This document shows positions 32,619 to 41,638 of a stretch of 64,000 bases of DNA, one piece after another (position 1 is the stretch's first letter; the number at the start of each line of letters is the position of its first letter). Source of the stretch: a bacterium (lineage in GTDB: Bacteria; Actinomycetota; Acidimicrobiia; Spongiisociales; UBA5794); NCBI GenBank assembly GCA_024228555.1, contig JAAETI010000486.1, forward strand, positions 1-64,000. The letters run 5' to 3'. A program made the translations under genes and the position numbers. The notes under the pieces are model-generated. The model searched no databases. It had not been told where the DNA came from and worked only from the letters and a program-made list of their open reading frames with translations.

Positions 32619-33362
32619 ATGATTCGACTGATCATGCCTGCCTTCAATGAGGCAGGACCCTTGGAGTCATTGCTGCCGCGCCTTCCCGCCTCGATCGCTG
32701 GGCACGACGTTGTTGCCCTGGTGGTCTCGGACGGCTCCACCGATAGCACTGTCGACGTAGCAACGAGACACGGGATTGCGACCATTGATCTGCAACCCAA
32801 CCGTGGCAAAGGAACTGCCGTCCGGGCCGCTCTTGCTGAGATCCAAGATGGGACGGCCGATGTGATCGTCTTCATGGACGCCGACGGCCAACATGATCCC
32901 GACGATCTATCCCAGCTCATCGCCCCGCTATTGGACGGAGAATGCGACATCGTCGTTGGATCTCGCTACGCCGCTGATGAGAGCAGGGGTAACACTCCAC
33001 TCAACCGCTACCTGATTCGATCGGGCACCGTTTCGCTGCTCAGCCGAATCCTGGGAACCCGATTCTCGGATCCGTACTGTGGATTCAGGGCGTTCGGCCC
33101 GTCCGCTCTCGCCACTGTGGAGTTCTGCGGCAGTAGATATGAAGGAGAACTCGAGGTTCTGTTTGATGCGTGCCGGTGTGGCCTCAGTGTCGTTGAGGTG
33201 CCGATCGGCAGGATCTACGGCCAGGGAACTTCAAAGATGTCCGCGGACGGAGGTCGATTAGTCGGGCGACTCCGGGTGCTCCGGCAGTATGCCGGGACCA
33301 TCGTCCGCAAATCGCGCCAGCTTCGGGCAGACAAACGCCAAACGCAGGAGAAGATGTTGTGA
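32619..33362 (+). CDS. family 2 glycosyltransferase (dolichol-phosphate mannosyltransferase-like)
   Basis: 247 aa GT-A enzyme without C-terminal membrane helices. N-terminal IRLIMPAFNEAGPLESLLP, VVSDGSTDSTVDVA and the metal motif VFMDADGQHDPDDLSQLI show the GT2/DPM1-like fold. Later IVVGSRYAADES and FSDPYCGFRAFGP match polyprenyl-phosphate mannosyl/glucosyltransferases. The manC product could supply GDP-mannose, but the sugar is not determined. ATG 32619 follows GGAGGGAG. It is coupled by GTGA to the acetyltransferase gene. Confidence 0.9.
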   Translation: MIRLIMPAFNEAGPLESLLPRLPASIAGHDVVALVVSDGSTDSTVDVATRHGIATIDLQPNRGKGTAVRAALAEIQDGTADVIVFMDADGQHDPDDLSQLIAPLLDGECDIVVGSRYAADESRGNTPLNRYLIRSGTVSLLSRILGTRFSDPYCGFRAFGPSALATVEFCGSRYEGELEVLFDACRCGLSVVEVPIGRIYGQGTSKMSADGGRLVGRLRVLRQYAGTIVRKSRQLRADKRQTQEKML

Positions 33363-34099
33363 GCCATGAGGAAGAGCTGCTCGAGGAGTTCGCCCAGCTG
33401 TTGGAGAGCGATGAGTTGATCGGGAAGGCTCCGGCCTTTCTCGACGCGACCCAGCAGCTGGTCGACAGTTTCCATGCGACCGGCGAGTTCTACATCCCTG
33501 TTGATCCGTTCAAGGGGGCGGCACGGCAGAGCGAGCCCGAACCAACGGTGTTCTACACGATGTTCTGGCGCATGTTTGACAAGACGCCGGCGGCCATGCT
33601 GCAGGGATTTGCCATTCCGCTGCGCCGGCTCCTCGCCAAGAGGATCTTCAAGAGCTGTGGCGACAACGTCATCATTCACCACAATGTTTTGTTCAATGTC
33701 GGGCGCAACATCGAATTGGGTGAAGGAGCTTTGCTCAACCGATACGTCATGCTCGACGACCGAGCCTCGCTCAAGATAGGTGCGTACACAATGGTCGCGG
33801 CGGGCGTGACTATTGAGACTCACACCCACCCCTTCGAGGACTTCACCAAACCGATCGCAATCTCGGGGAGACAGGGGAGACCCGTAGCGGTCGGACCCAA
33901 CTCGGTGCTCGGCTACAACGTCGTGGTGATGGCGGGAGTGAGCATCGGCGAGCGCTGCATCGTTGGAGCGAACTCGGTCGTGACCAAGGACGTACCAGAT
34001 TTCACGATTGTCGGAGGGGTGCCTGCCAAGCCGATCAAAGAGATCGTTCCCCCGCCGGACGACCCCACCGTGTGGAGGCCAACCCAACCCAGTTCCTAG
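33359..34099 (+). CDS. left-handed beta-helix acyltransferase
   Basis: 246 aa, GTG start. The C-terminal 140 residues are hexapeptide repeats (GDNVIIHHNVLFNVGRNIEL, VAVGPNSVLGYNVVVMAGVS, GERCIVGANSVVTKDVPDF), as in maltose/galactoside O-acetyltransferases. The His in ETHTHPFEDF is in the position of the catalytic His. The N-terminal 100 residues are helical and include a large insertion compared with short Maa proteins. Coupling to the GT2 gene suggests acylation of a sugar product. Its stop shares a CTAG with the convergent lipoprotein gene. Confidence 0.85.
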   Translation: MSHEEELLEEFAQLLESDELIGKAPAFLDATQQLVDSFHATGEFYIPVDPFKGAARQSEPEPTVFYTMFWRMFDKTPAAMLQGFAIPLRRLLAKRIFKSCGDNVIIHHNVLFNVGRNIELGEGALLNRYVMLDDRASLKIGAYTMVAAGVTIETHTHPFEDFTKPIAISGRQGRPVAVGPNSVLGYNVVVMAGVSIGERCIVGANSVVTKDVPDFTIVGGVPAKPIKEIVPPPDDPTVWRPTQPSS

Positions 34100-35094
34100 T
34101 CGAAGATGCTGGCAACCAGGTTGATATCGGGGTTGGGGCCTTCGGAGATCGTGATGTAGGAGTACCGATCGGGGAGGAATGCGATTGCCTCTCCCTGAAC
34201 CTCTGCCGTTGATGGCGTCCGGCACGGCTCAGCAGCGAAGGTCGCTGCGAATTCGAGATCCTGTCGTTCCCACAACCAAACCTCGTTGTACCCGCGGAAC
34301 ACGATCACGTTGCCGGTCCCATCGATGTCGGCGGATGTGACGAACGTGCCACTCTCGAGCGGGAAGCTGCCGACGGGGACCAGATCGATCGTGGTTCCTT
34401 CACGCAGTTGGCTTGCCGGAGCACGGAAGATCAGTGCCGGGTCACCTCCTGATGGTTTGGTGACGATGAGGAGATCACCGGTGACCGGGTCGACGAGTAG
34501 CGACTCGGAGTCGTATCCGGGATCGGGGTAGGCAAGGTCGAAGCGGACGACATCGGTGACGGTACCTCCAGCCGTATCAGGTGTCGGCTCCAAGATGCGG
34601 TAGACAGAGACCGCGCTGCGAAAGTGCAGGTTGTCCCCAATATCACCCAAGTACAGGTAGTCGCTCCCGGGCTCTGGACTCGGGCCGATGGCCATGTCCT
34701 CCCAGTCGAAAGCGGGTGCGTCAATCTCAAACGCGCCCATATCTGCGCCGGCGAACGTTGACGCATATACGACTGCTCCTCCTCCCGAGTCATTGTGCAG
34801 CCAGACCGTCTCGGGGTGCATCCTTGATACGGCGATCCCCGATGTCTCGGTGATCGCGGCGCTGGCAACCGTGCCGAGCACCTCAGGGTCGCCGTATGAC
34901 CGACACAACCCTGCAGGGGGTGACGGGGGCAGTGTCGGTGGTGGGGCCGGCGAGGTGGTTGTCGGCGGGCTGGTCGTTGTCACCGGCGGGAGAGTGGTCA
35001 GAGCCGCGGTGCTGGGTGGAGCCGCGCCTCCCGAACATGACGACATGGCCGCAGCCATCGCAACGGCGGCCACAACCAATTGCGGAGGGGTCAA
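34096..35094 (-). CDS. lipoprotein with beta-propeller-like domain
   Basis: 332 aa. A signal peptide with lipobox-like MSSCSGG is followed by a Thr/Pro-rich linker (PPVTTTSPPTTTSPAP). The body (about 65-330) has repeated strand patterns such as SGIAVSRMHPETVWLHNDSG and YLYLGDIGDN, with FRGYNEVWLWER near its C-terminus. These resemble NHL/SdiA-regulated-type propellers. Role unknown; located on the outer face of the membrane. It starts 29 bp after the small gene 35124-35291. Confidence 0.7.
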   Translation of the reverse strand: MTPPQLVVAAVAMAAAMSSCSGGAAPPSTAALTTLPPVTTTSPPTTTSPAPPPTLPPSPPAGLCRSYGDPEVLGTVASAAITETSGIAVSRMHPETVWLHNDSGGGAVVYASTFAGADMGAFEIDAPAFDWEDMAIGPSPEPGSDYLYLGDIGDNLHFRSAVSVYRILEPTPDTAGGTVTDVVRFDLAYPDPGYDSESLLVDPVTGDLLIVTKPSGGDPALIFRAPASQLREGTTIDLVPVGSFPLESGTFVTSADIDGTGNVIVFRGYNEVWLWERQDLEFAATFAAEPCRTPSTAEVQGEAIAFLPDRYSYITISEGPNPDINLVASIFD

Positions 35095-35123
35095 TCTGCT
35101 GGGAGTACGGTGCGAGTCCAGTT

Positions 35124-35291
35124 CTAACCACCCAGCCGCCGCAGGGCGATCGCCTCGGCGTGTATCCCGTTGTAAGGCTCGGCGGGGTCGTAGCCGGGGG
35201 CACTAGCCGAGGGAATCTGCACCGGGGTGTCTACATCTTCGCAAAGCGAAGGCATCAACCGGTCAACAGCTTGCTTCAGGTCTTCATCCAT
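35124..35291 (-). CDS. small acidic protein of 55 residues
   Basis: ATG 35291 to a stop at 35124. The sequence MDEDLKQAVDRLMPSL begins an amphipathic helix, and the rest (GYDPAEPYNGIHAEAIALRR) is not low complexity. It lies alone in the gap between the divergent gene 35359 and the lipoprotein gene, 29 bp before the latter, so it may be cotranscribed with it. No family recognised; no strong ribosome-binding site. Confidence 0.5.
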   Translation of the reverse strand: MDEDLKQAVDRLMPSLCEDVDTPVQIPSASAPGYDPAEPYNGIHAEAIALRRLGG

Positions 35292-35358
35292 GGACCCGAG
35301 AATAGGCAGAGGACGCTGATTGAATCGCGCTGCAACCGCAGGACATGGAGGTGACCCA

Positions 35359-36168
35359 ATGGACGACTGGTTTGTCGGACCGATCGTCATCGGTGCGTTG
35401 ATCAGCTTGGGCTGGGTCTTCTTCACGCAGGTGGTGCCAAAGATGGCGGCTACCCGCGCTGCCCGGCCGCCCGAGCAACCACTGACAACCCTCCCCGGTG
35501 AGGAGGAGCCAGTTTCTGGCGTCGATGCGGAGCGCTCGATGATGTCCAGCAAGATGACGCACGACATTTTTGTTGGTGAAGCCACCGATCTGGTTCTGCA
35601 ATCGAGGACTGCGGGTCTGTTCACAGACGATTTGCTTGCGCAAGCTGCCGAGAAGGCGGCCGATGCGATCAAGCTGCGAGAGGGGAGCTTCGATGGGAAT
35701 CTGCTCGCCGGAGAAATCGCAATGAAACGAGCCATGCTCGCCCAAGACGATGACGCTCTTGGTCTCCTCGAATATGCCGCCGTCCGTTTCGCCACAGCCA
35801 CCGAAACCAAGAAGGGTGTCATCGATACCTATGTCGGTAGGGGGTGGGCGCATCTGGAGAGGGCCTATCGGCTCGATGGCGATGCTGCAGCCGCCGCCTA
35901 CATGGATGCCTCGGACGTCTTCCTGGGAGGGTTCCGGGCCAGTCCCCAGAATCTGTTCATCCTGCGTGGGTGGGGTCTTGCGATCGACGGACTAGGCCGC
36001 ACCCTCGGGGATAGGTCCGCCCCGGTTCTGGCCGCCGAAGAAGGATATCGGTTGGCGCTGGCGGAGCATCGTGGTGGAGACCACGAGTTGCACGAATGGT
36101 TTGCAACAGTGCGGGGAGCCGACGAGCCGGTGCGGATTCCGATGCCCGCCGTGCGCGATCGGTACTAG
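35359..36168 (+). CDS. membrane-anchored helical (TPR-like) protein of unknown function
   Basis: 269 aa. One N-terminal membrane helix (GPIVIGALISLGWVFFTQVV), then a Pro-rich linker and a helical domain (about 60-265) with TPR-like pairs (LLEYAAVRFATATETKKGV, GWAHLERAYRLDGDAAAAAY, FILRGWGLAIDGLGRTLGD). The start ATG 35359 follows GGAGGTGA. Function is unknown; TPR-like domains usually mediate protein contacts. Confidence 0.7.
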   Translation: MDDWFVGPIVIGALISLGWVFFTQVVPKMAATRAARPPEQPLTTLPGEEEPVSGVDAERSMMSSKMTHDIFVGEATDLVLQSRTAGLFTDDLLAQAAEKAADAIKLREGSFDGNLLAGEIAMKRAMLAQDDDALGLLEYAAVRFATATETKKGVIDTYVGRGWAHLERAYRLDGDAAAAAYMDASDVFLGGFRASPQNLFILRGWGLAIDGLGRTLGDRSAPVLAAEEGYRLALAEHRGGDHELHEWFATVRGADEPVRIPMPAVRDRY

Positions 36169-36254
36169 CTGCGAGCAACAACCTGTTTTGCGCTGGTGGC
36201 TTCCGCAGATTCTTGTATCCTCTTGTACCGTGTGGGTATTCAAAAGGAGCATCA

Positions 36255-36515
36255 ATGGCGTTGCGTAGATCTCGAGGGCGCGACTCTGGGCAGACAAAGG
36301 GCCTTGCGGAGCTTATAGCTTCGACTACAAAGCCAGAACCTTCAGGTGGCACCGCGGCGCAAGCTTCCGCGGTGCTAACCCCTGGGCTGACCCGCTATCA
36401 GCGGCAGAGCGCCAACCTTCCGCAGGGGGCGAAGCCGATGACAGTTGCCGAACTTACAAACATCGTGGTCGATCTGCGCGAAGCAGATGAGTCCGAGGAC
36501 GATACCGACAACTAG
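36255..36515 (+). CDS. small basic/acidic protein of unknown function
   Basis: 86 aa, no membrane segment. The N-terminal part is basic (MALRRSRGRDSGQTKGL) and the C-terminus acidic (DLREADESEDDTDN). ATG 36255 follows a strong AAAAGGAG ribosome-binding site and a TATCCT box (36216-36221) sits upstream, so it is probably expressed on its own. Its stop shares a CTAG with the convergent zwf gene. Family not recognised. Confidence 0.65.
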   Translation: MALRRSRGRDSGQTKGLAELIASTTKPEPSGGTAAQASAVLTPGLTRYQRQSANLPQGAKPMTVAELTNIVVDLREADESEDDTDN

Positions 36516-37978
36516 GCCTGCGGTGATGTAGTAGCTTCACCCCGGATCGGTTCCGGTGCCCACTGGATCGGTGTGTGAGGACCTTCCGGTCCCCACGTCC
36601 CAGCATCGTAGGTGTGGATCTTGCGCCCGTTGTCGGCGGCTTGGATGACAGGGTCGTAGAGACGCCATGACGCTTCGACTTCATCTGCCCGCACAAACAG
36701 CGTCTGGTCGCCCAGGATGATGTCAAGGATCAACGTTTGGTATGCCGGTGGCAGCTCCTCGAATTCTTCGGCATACATGAAGCTCAGTTGTTTCTCGAGC
36801 AGCTGGAGCGACTCCCCAGGAGACTTCACATCGAAATGGAGTTGGAAGCCTTCGTTGGGTTGGAGTACCAACCTGATCACGTTCTGGTGAGAAACACAAT
36901 CGTCTTTCTGTCCGTGGAAGATACAGATCGGTGGCGGTTGGAATCGGACCACGATCTGTGAACTCTTCTCGGGAAGCCGTTTGCCGGTGCGGAGGTAGAA
37001 AGGGACCCCCTGCCAGCGCCAGTTGTCGATCTGGATTTTCAGACTGACGAAGGTCGGTGTTATTGAATTGTCCGGTACTTGGTCTTCCTGGCGGTAACCC
37101 AGCAGTGACTCGCCGTTGTGTTCCGCAGGGCCGTACTGGCCGAGGGTCACCTCATCGAAGTCGATGGTCCGTATCGCGTTGAGTAACCGCACCTTGCCGT
37201 CGCGGATGGATTCTGCGTCGAAGGAGTCGGGGGCCTCCATGGCGACCAAAGCCAGAAGTTGGGTGAGGTGGTTCTGCAGCATGTCGCGGATTACACCGGC
37301 TCCATCGAAGTATGCGGCACGTTGGCCGATCCCCAGCGATTCTGCGACGTTGATTTCAATGGCGTCGACACGGTCTCGGTTCCAGCTCGACTCGAACAGC
37401 ATGTTGGCGAACCGGAACGCAAGCAGATTGCGGACCGTCTCCTTGCCGAGATAGTGGTCGATGCGGTAGACCTGGTCTTCGTCGAAGCTGCTGTGGACAA
37501 GCCTGTTGAGTGATTGGGCCGAGACGAGATCGCGGCCAAATGGCTTTTCGATGACAAGGCGTGTCCAACCGGGGCTTTCGTTCAAGCCCGCCGCGCTGAG
37601 ACCTTTGATCACCCCAGGGAATGCGACAGGGGGGAGCGCCAGGTAGAAGATTCGGTTGCCGGGCAAGGCATGCTCATCTTCGACTTTGGTGATCCTGGCG
37701 CTCAGCAGGCTTAGGTCCTCCTCGCCCCTGGGGACCCTCTGGTGATAGACCCGCTCTGCGCACCAGGCTGCGGTGTCCTCGATCCCTGCTTCCAGAAGTG
37801 ACTCCTTGACGAACTCGCGATAGGCGTCGTCGTCGATGTCCTTGGAGGACACACCCAGCAGCACCGATTGATCGGCGATGCCGGCGTCCTTGATGATCCG
37901 ATACATCGATGGCAGAAGTTTGCGACTCGTCAGATCTCCGGTTCCGCCATAGATCACGAACAGATGTGGTTCAGTCAT
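36512..37978 (-). CDS. zwf: glucose-6-phosphate 1-dehydrogenase
   Basis: 488 aa from ATG 37978. It makes 6-phosphogluconolactone and NADPH in the oxidative pentose phosphate pathway. N-terminal coenzyme loop FVIYGGTGDLTSRKLLPSMY, substrate motif RIDHYLGKETVRNL (catalytic His region), IEKPFGRD and PFYLRTGKRL are all family features. An in-frame ATG lies upstream at 38008, but 37978 overlaps the end of the gnd remnant (37971-37973) exactly as expected for a former gnd-zwf operon. Downstream, its stop meets the convergent small gene in a CTAG. Confidence 0.94.
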   Translation of the reverse strand: MTEPHLFVIYGGTGDLTSRKLLPSMYRIIKDAGIADQSVLLGVSSKDIDDDAYREFVKESLLEAGIEDTAAWCAERVYHQRVPRGEEDLSLLSARITKVEDEHALPGNRIFYLALPPVAFPGVIKGLSAAGLNESPGWTRLVIEKPFGRDLVSAQSLNRLVHSSFDEDQVYRIDHYLGKETVRNLLAFRFANMLFESSWNRDRVDAIEINVAESLGIGQRAAYFDGAGVIRDMLQNHLTQLLALVAMEAPDSFDAESIRDGKVRLLNAIRTIDFDEVTLGQYGPAEHNGESLLGYRQEDQVPDNSITPTFVSLKIQIDNWRWQGVPFYLRTGKRLPEKSSQIVVRFQPPPICIFHGQKDDCVSHQNVIRLVLQPNEGFQLHFDVKSPGESLQLLEKQLSFMYAEEFEELPPAYQTLILDIILGDQTLFVRADEVEASWRLYDPVIQAADNGRKIHTYDAGTWGPEGPHTPIQWAPEPIRGEATTSPQA

Positions 37979-38251
37979 TTGCGGTTGTGTCCTCCGAGAT
38001 GACGGCATGGCCGCCGAGTCCCTTGCGCATTGATGCCAGGAGTCGGTCCGCAGACTCTATTTCATCGCGAGACTCGATACGACCCATTAGCGATAGGCCG
38101 ATGACGGGAGCCGACACGTTCATGTCGATAGCTTCGACGGTGGCAACGGCATTTGCGTCAAGATCAAACCGACGACTTCGTGCCCACCTCGAATGAGCCT
38201 CTCTGCCATGTTGGCGCCCATCTTGCCGAGGCCAATCATTCCGGTCTTCAC
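37971..38251 (-). pseudogene. gnd: internally deleted, frameshifted 6-phosphogluconate dehydrogenase remnant
   Basis: Starting at GTG 38251, the frame gives the coenzyme-binding N-terminus of decarboxylating 6-phosphogluconate dehydrogenase (TGMIGLGKMGANMAERLIRG, then HEVVG). A one-base loss after the codons for HEVVG shifts the frame; restoring it gives FDLDANAVATVEA. This is joined directly to the C-terminal pattern IDMNVSAPVIGLSLMGRIES and RKGLGGHAVISEDTTAND, ending at 37971. About 94 residues remain of a normal 300. The junction sits where both ends would encode TVEA, so a deletion at a short direct repeat is likely. The stop overlaps the zwf start. Assembly collapse is an alternative. 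Confidence 0.75.
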
Positions 38252-38315
38252 GGTTACTCCCAGGTTGTTGCTGTCCCAGGACTGAACACGGGAAGGGTTG
38301 GGTGTGTTCCCGTGA

Positions 38316-40481
38316 TCAGTAGATGAAGTACTCGATGACGCGACCCAAGACCGACTTGCGGGCGGATACCTTGGCGTAGACCAGTAGCGCTGGTGCATCG
38401 ACCATTTCGGCGATGCGGTCGGCGAGATCAGCAAAGACGTTGAATCGGGTGGCGACCGCCCCGATGACGACGAGGTTGGCCCCGCGGGAGAGCCTGGCCA
38501 ACGTCTCCAACAGTTCTCCGGCCGGCTCGATACGGCTTTCGGTTGGCAGGTCAATCATCCGGTGGAGGTGCTCGTGATACTCGGCGATCGAGGCCACCTG
38601 AGCGTCCGTTGCTTCCTCGTTGACGACGTGGACAAATCTGATGGAGGCGTCCTCGCGCTGAGCGATGCGGTCGGCAAGGCTGATCTTGAGAACATCGTAG
38701 GGGCCACCGGAACCCATGATGACGATGTTGTCGATTTCGCTGAGCCCGCGGTTGCGGAACAGGATCGTGTCGCATTCTGAGTTGTCGCGCATCCAACGTA
38801 GGTCACGCACAAAGGGTCGATTGGCTCGGACATCGCTCGGCATTTCGGCCAGCAGCAGGTCGATGTCGTTCTCGTCAATCCGCTTCTGATGGTCCTCGCG
38901 TATTGCCGAAGGAATAATCTCGTTGAGCTCGACGCCGACCTTGGCCGCGATGGCTTCGATCTCGATTGCCCATGCCTGCTCTTCTCTGTCGTCGCCGGTT
39001 CCGCCCCTATCGAGTCTGCTGATGTCGATCCTTCCGCCCGCTCTGGTCAAGTCCGCTGCGATCTGGAGCATCTCGCGGAGCCGGCGTCGTTTCATTCCCC
39101 GCCAGCTCAGGACGAGCACGTGCGAGGCGCCGGGATGGGCAAGCGCAGCTTCGGTCAAGGAGACCAATCGATCTGTGTCGCGGATGCGGAGCGCGTCCAG
39201 CGAAGCGCTCTCCTTGCTGGCGCGGGATTGGCCGAAGAGCCGGTACCAGAGCACACCCCCGGCCACGATGAGGATCGAGCCGACCATCGGCACGATCCCC
39301 ATTTGGGTAAGCAGGATGAGCGCGCCTGCGATGCCGACGATCTGGGTCCATGGATACAGAGGCGAGCGGAAGGAGGGCTGGTACCAATCCAGGTGGCTTT
39401 CTCTGAATGCAATCACCGACAGGTTGACCAGCGAGAACACGATCAGCTGAAACGCCGATGCCAGCTTTGCTAGCTCGAGAAGCGGGACCGTCGCAATCAG
39501 AGTCAGCAACACGGCACCGGTGAGGAGGATCGAGTACGTAGGCGTCGAACGTGGGCTGACCCTGGCCAATGCGGGCGGCGCAAGCGCCTGGCGGGCCATT
39601 GCAAACGGATAGCGCGATGACGCCAGTAGGCCGGCATTTGCCATCGACACGAGGGCGATGATGGCGACGATGGTCACGATATCGACCCCGACCGTGCCCA
39701 TGAACTGTGCAGCGGCGTGGCTCATCGGAGTGACTGTTTCGGCCAGTTCCTCTGCGCCGCTGGTGCCAATCATTACCCAGGTAATCAGGGGATAGATGAT
39801 GATCATCACTCCAACTGACAGAAGGATCCCCGCCGGGAGATTTCGCTTGGGATTCCGTACCTCTTCAGCGATGGACGCGACCTTGGTCACGCCAATGAAC
39901 GAGACGAATACCAGGCCGGTGGCAGAGAGCAATCCCTTGAGGCCGTGGGGGAGGAACGGTTCGAATTCAGTCGGGTCAACCTCGCCTGCGCCTCGCGCCA
40001 CGAATAGGACGAGGACACTCAGCACTACTGCAATGAGTGTCGATTGGAATCGCGCCGTCGTCTTGGCGCCGGCGATGTTGATGAGAATGATCCCGGCTCC
40101 AAGGCCCAGAGCGAGCGGTCGCACCGGAATATCTCCAAACAGGGCGACGTACGCCCCGAGCCCCACCAGCGCAAAGGCGGCCTTGAAGATGATCGAGAAC
40201 CAGACCCCGAAGCCGGCGATCGTTCCCATGAGGGGACCCATGGCACGGTCGATATATAGGTAGGTTCCCCCGGATTCCGGCATGGCGGTGGCCATCTCGG
40301 ACTTGGAGAGGGCGGCGGGGAAGATGATCAGCCCTGCGATGAAGTAAGCAAGCACGGCCGCCGGCCCTGCGATCTTGGTTGCCAACCCGGGGAGCACAAA
40401 GATCCCGCTTCCGATCATTGCTCCGACGCTGACGGCAAAGACACCGTAGAGGCCAAGCTTTGCTTCGAGCCGGTCGGTCAA
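38316..40481 (-). CDS. APC-family amino acid permease with universal-stress-protein domains
   Basis: 721 aa, TTG start with an AAAGGGA ribosome-binding site. Residues about 8-425 form the 12-helix APC domain (GLYGVFAVSVGAMIGSGIFV, SEMATAMPESGGTYLYIDR). The cytoplasmic part holds two USP-like domains (about 455-575 and 588-700; SHVLVLSWRGMK, DNIVIMGSGGPYDVLKISL, GANLVVIGAVATRF). Fusion of USP domains to APC transporters occurs in actinobacteria and archaea and may tie uptake to nucleotide or stress state. The substrate, probably an amino acid or amine, is unknown. Confidence 0.9.
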   Translation of the reverse strand: MTDRLEAKLGLYGVFAVSVGAMIGSGIFVLPGLATKIAGPAAVLAYFIAGLIIFPAALSKSEMATAMPESGGTYLYIDRAMGPLMGTIAGFGVWFSIIFKAAFALVGLGAYVALFGDIPVRPLALGLGAGIILINIAGAKTTARFQSTLIAVVLSVLVLFVARGAGEVDPTEFEPFLPHGLKGLLSATGLVFVSFIGVTKVASIAEEVRNPKRNLPAGILLSVGVMIIIYPLITWVMIGTSGAEELAETVTPMSHAAAQFMGTVGVDIVTIVAIIALVSMANAGLLASSRYPFAMARQALAPPALARVSPRSTPTYSILLTGAVLLTLIATVPLLELAKLASAFQLIVFSLVNLSVIAFRESHLDWYQPSFRSPLYPWTQIVGIAGALILLTQMGIVPMVGSILIVAGGVLWYRLFGQSRASKESASLDALRIRDTDRLVSLTEAALAHPGASHVLVLSWRGMKRRRLREMLQIAADLTRAGGRIDISRLDRGGTGDDREEQAWAIEIEAIAAKVGVELNEIIPSAIREDHQKRIDENDIDLLLAEMPSDVRANRPFVRDLRWMRDNSECDTILFRNRGLSEIDNIVIMGSGGPYDVLKISLADRIAQREDASIRFVHVVNEEATDAQVASIAEYHEHLHRMIDLPTESRIEPAGELLETLARLSRGANLVVIGAVATRFNVFADLADRIAEMVDAPALLVYAKVSARKSVLGRVIEYFIY

Positions 40482-40594
40482 GTTGGTCCCTTTAGGTAAC
40501 TAGCTAGCGGTGGGGTTCGTTGGTTGGCGAATCTTATCGAAACCTGGAATCTGTCTTAGGGCGTCCAAGAATTGTGCCGACGATAGTGGTAGCT

Positions 40595-40789
40595 ATGAGA
40601 AGTGACACCATCAAGGGTCGTTCTATTCGACCCCGTTCACGGCGGCCAAAGCAGTATTCCGGCGATCGTGTCTGCGGATCTGACGGGTGCGACACCCTGA
40701 TTTCGCGGTACAACGCCAAGGAGTTCTGTCATAGCCACGCTCCCAAGCGATACCCTCGAGTCCGTGGACGTATCATCGAGTCGACATAA
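40595..40789 (+). CDS. small zinc-binding-type protein (CxxxxC...YN...CxxH)
   Basis: 64 aa. A basic N-terminus (RSIRPRSRRPKQYSGDR) is followed by VCGSDGCDTLISRYNAKEF and CHSHAPKRYPRVRG, giving a C-x4-C-x(14)-C-x2-H arrangement that could bind zinc. This pattern appears in short actinobacterial proteins and in the ends of some regulators; its job is unknown. ATG 40595 is chosen because a GATAGT box lies 7 nt before it; the frame is open upstream to 40520. Confidence 0.65.
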   Translation: MRSDTIKGRSIRPRSRRPKQYSGDRVCGSDGCDTLISRYNAKEFCHSHAPKRYPRVRGRIIEST

Positions 40790-40793
40790 CCCG

Positions 40794-40832
40794 GTCTAAA
40801 GAACACAGCGCCAGGCTCTTGGTTCTTTAGAC
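40794..40832 (+). terminator. 11-bp inverted repeat after the small zinc-type gene
   Basis: GTCTAAAGAAC (40794-40804) and GTTCTTTAGAC (40822-40832) are a perfect 11-bp pair with a 17-nt loop, 5 bp after the stop. No T-tract follows. It may instead be an operator for the downstream MprA-like gene. Confidence 0.5.
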
Positions 40833-40948
40833 GTTCTTAACTACGCGTTGCGTTGAGTCAACTACGGTCCGCAGTGCTGTGCGCACCGTCTTTATGTGGC
40901 TCTCATGTGCATCTGCTAAATCTGTCCTTGCTTAGTCAAGGAGTCAGC

Positions 40949-41638
40949 GTGCCAGATCAGCCCAGCAGCCGTGTGCTTGTCGTCGAGGACGACGGTGCGG
41001 TGCGTCGCGCCGTAGAGAGAGCTCTGTCCTTTGAGGGCTACGACGTTGTTACCGCACGCGATGGAGCCGAGGCTCTGGCGATTGTGCTCAACGACAGGAT
41101 CGAAGCCATCGTGCTCGACGTCATGATGCCGATTGTGGACGGTCTGGAAGCTTGCCGACGCATTCGTGCGCGCGGCGACACGACTCCGATTCTGATTCTG
41201 ACCGCACGCACTGAGATCAGCGATCGTGTCGCGGGCCTCGATGCGGGCGCCGACGACTACCTCGTGAAGCCGTTTGCGCTCGAAGAGCTGCTGGCGCGGC
41301 TGCGAGCGCTCCTGCGTCGTTCATCACGAGCAGTTGCGGAGGTAATGAAGGTAGGTGATCTCGTCATGGATACCGGCGCTCGCGAGGTACGACGTGGCGA
41401 TACGGTGTTTGATTTGACCAAGACCGAGTTCGATCTGCTCGAGCTGCTCATGGCTAATCCGGGAATCGTTATCGACCGCGACACGATCTATGACCGGATC
41501 TGGGGCTATGACTTCGCCACTTCCTCAAACTCGCTCGATGTCTACATCGGCTATCTCCGCCGCAAGACGGAGACCGATGACTCGCCTCGGCTCATCCAAA
41601 CTGTTCGTGGTGTTGGCTACGTCATCCGGGAGGGATGA
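40949..41638 (+). CDS. mprA: MprA-like OmpR-family response regulator
   Basis: 229 aa, GTG start with AAGGAG. The receiver domain (about 1-120) has [20 protein letters not shown], the phospho-Asp in [15 protein letters not shown] and [11 protein letters not shown]. The C-terminal winged-helix trans_reg_C domain ends [13 protein letters not shown] and [15 protein letters not shown]. Length and pattern closely match mycobacterial MprA, a cell-envelope stress regulator. It overlaps the sensor gene by 4 nt (ATGA). Confidence 0.93.
   Translation: MPDQPSSRVLVVEDDGAVRRAVERALSFEGYDVVTARDGAEALAIVLNDRIEAIVLDVMMPIVDGLEACRRIRARGDTTPILILTARTEISDRVAGLDAGADDYLVKPFALEELLARLRALLRRSSRAVAEVMKVGDLVMDTGAREVRRGDTVFDLTKTEFDLLELLMANPGIVIDRDTIYDRIWGYDFATSSNSLDVYIGYLRRKTETDDSPRLIQTVRGVGYVIREG

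Noticed and set aside
37909-38554. Several open frames across the gnd remnant on both strands
   Set aside because: They are explained by the frameshifted remnant and the end of the APC-permease gene; none has its own family match.
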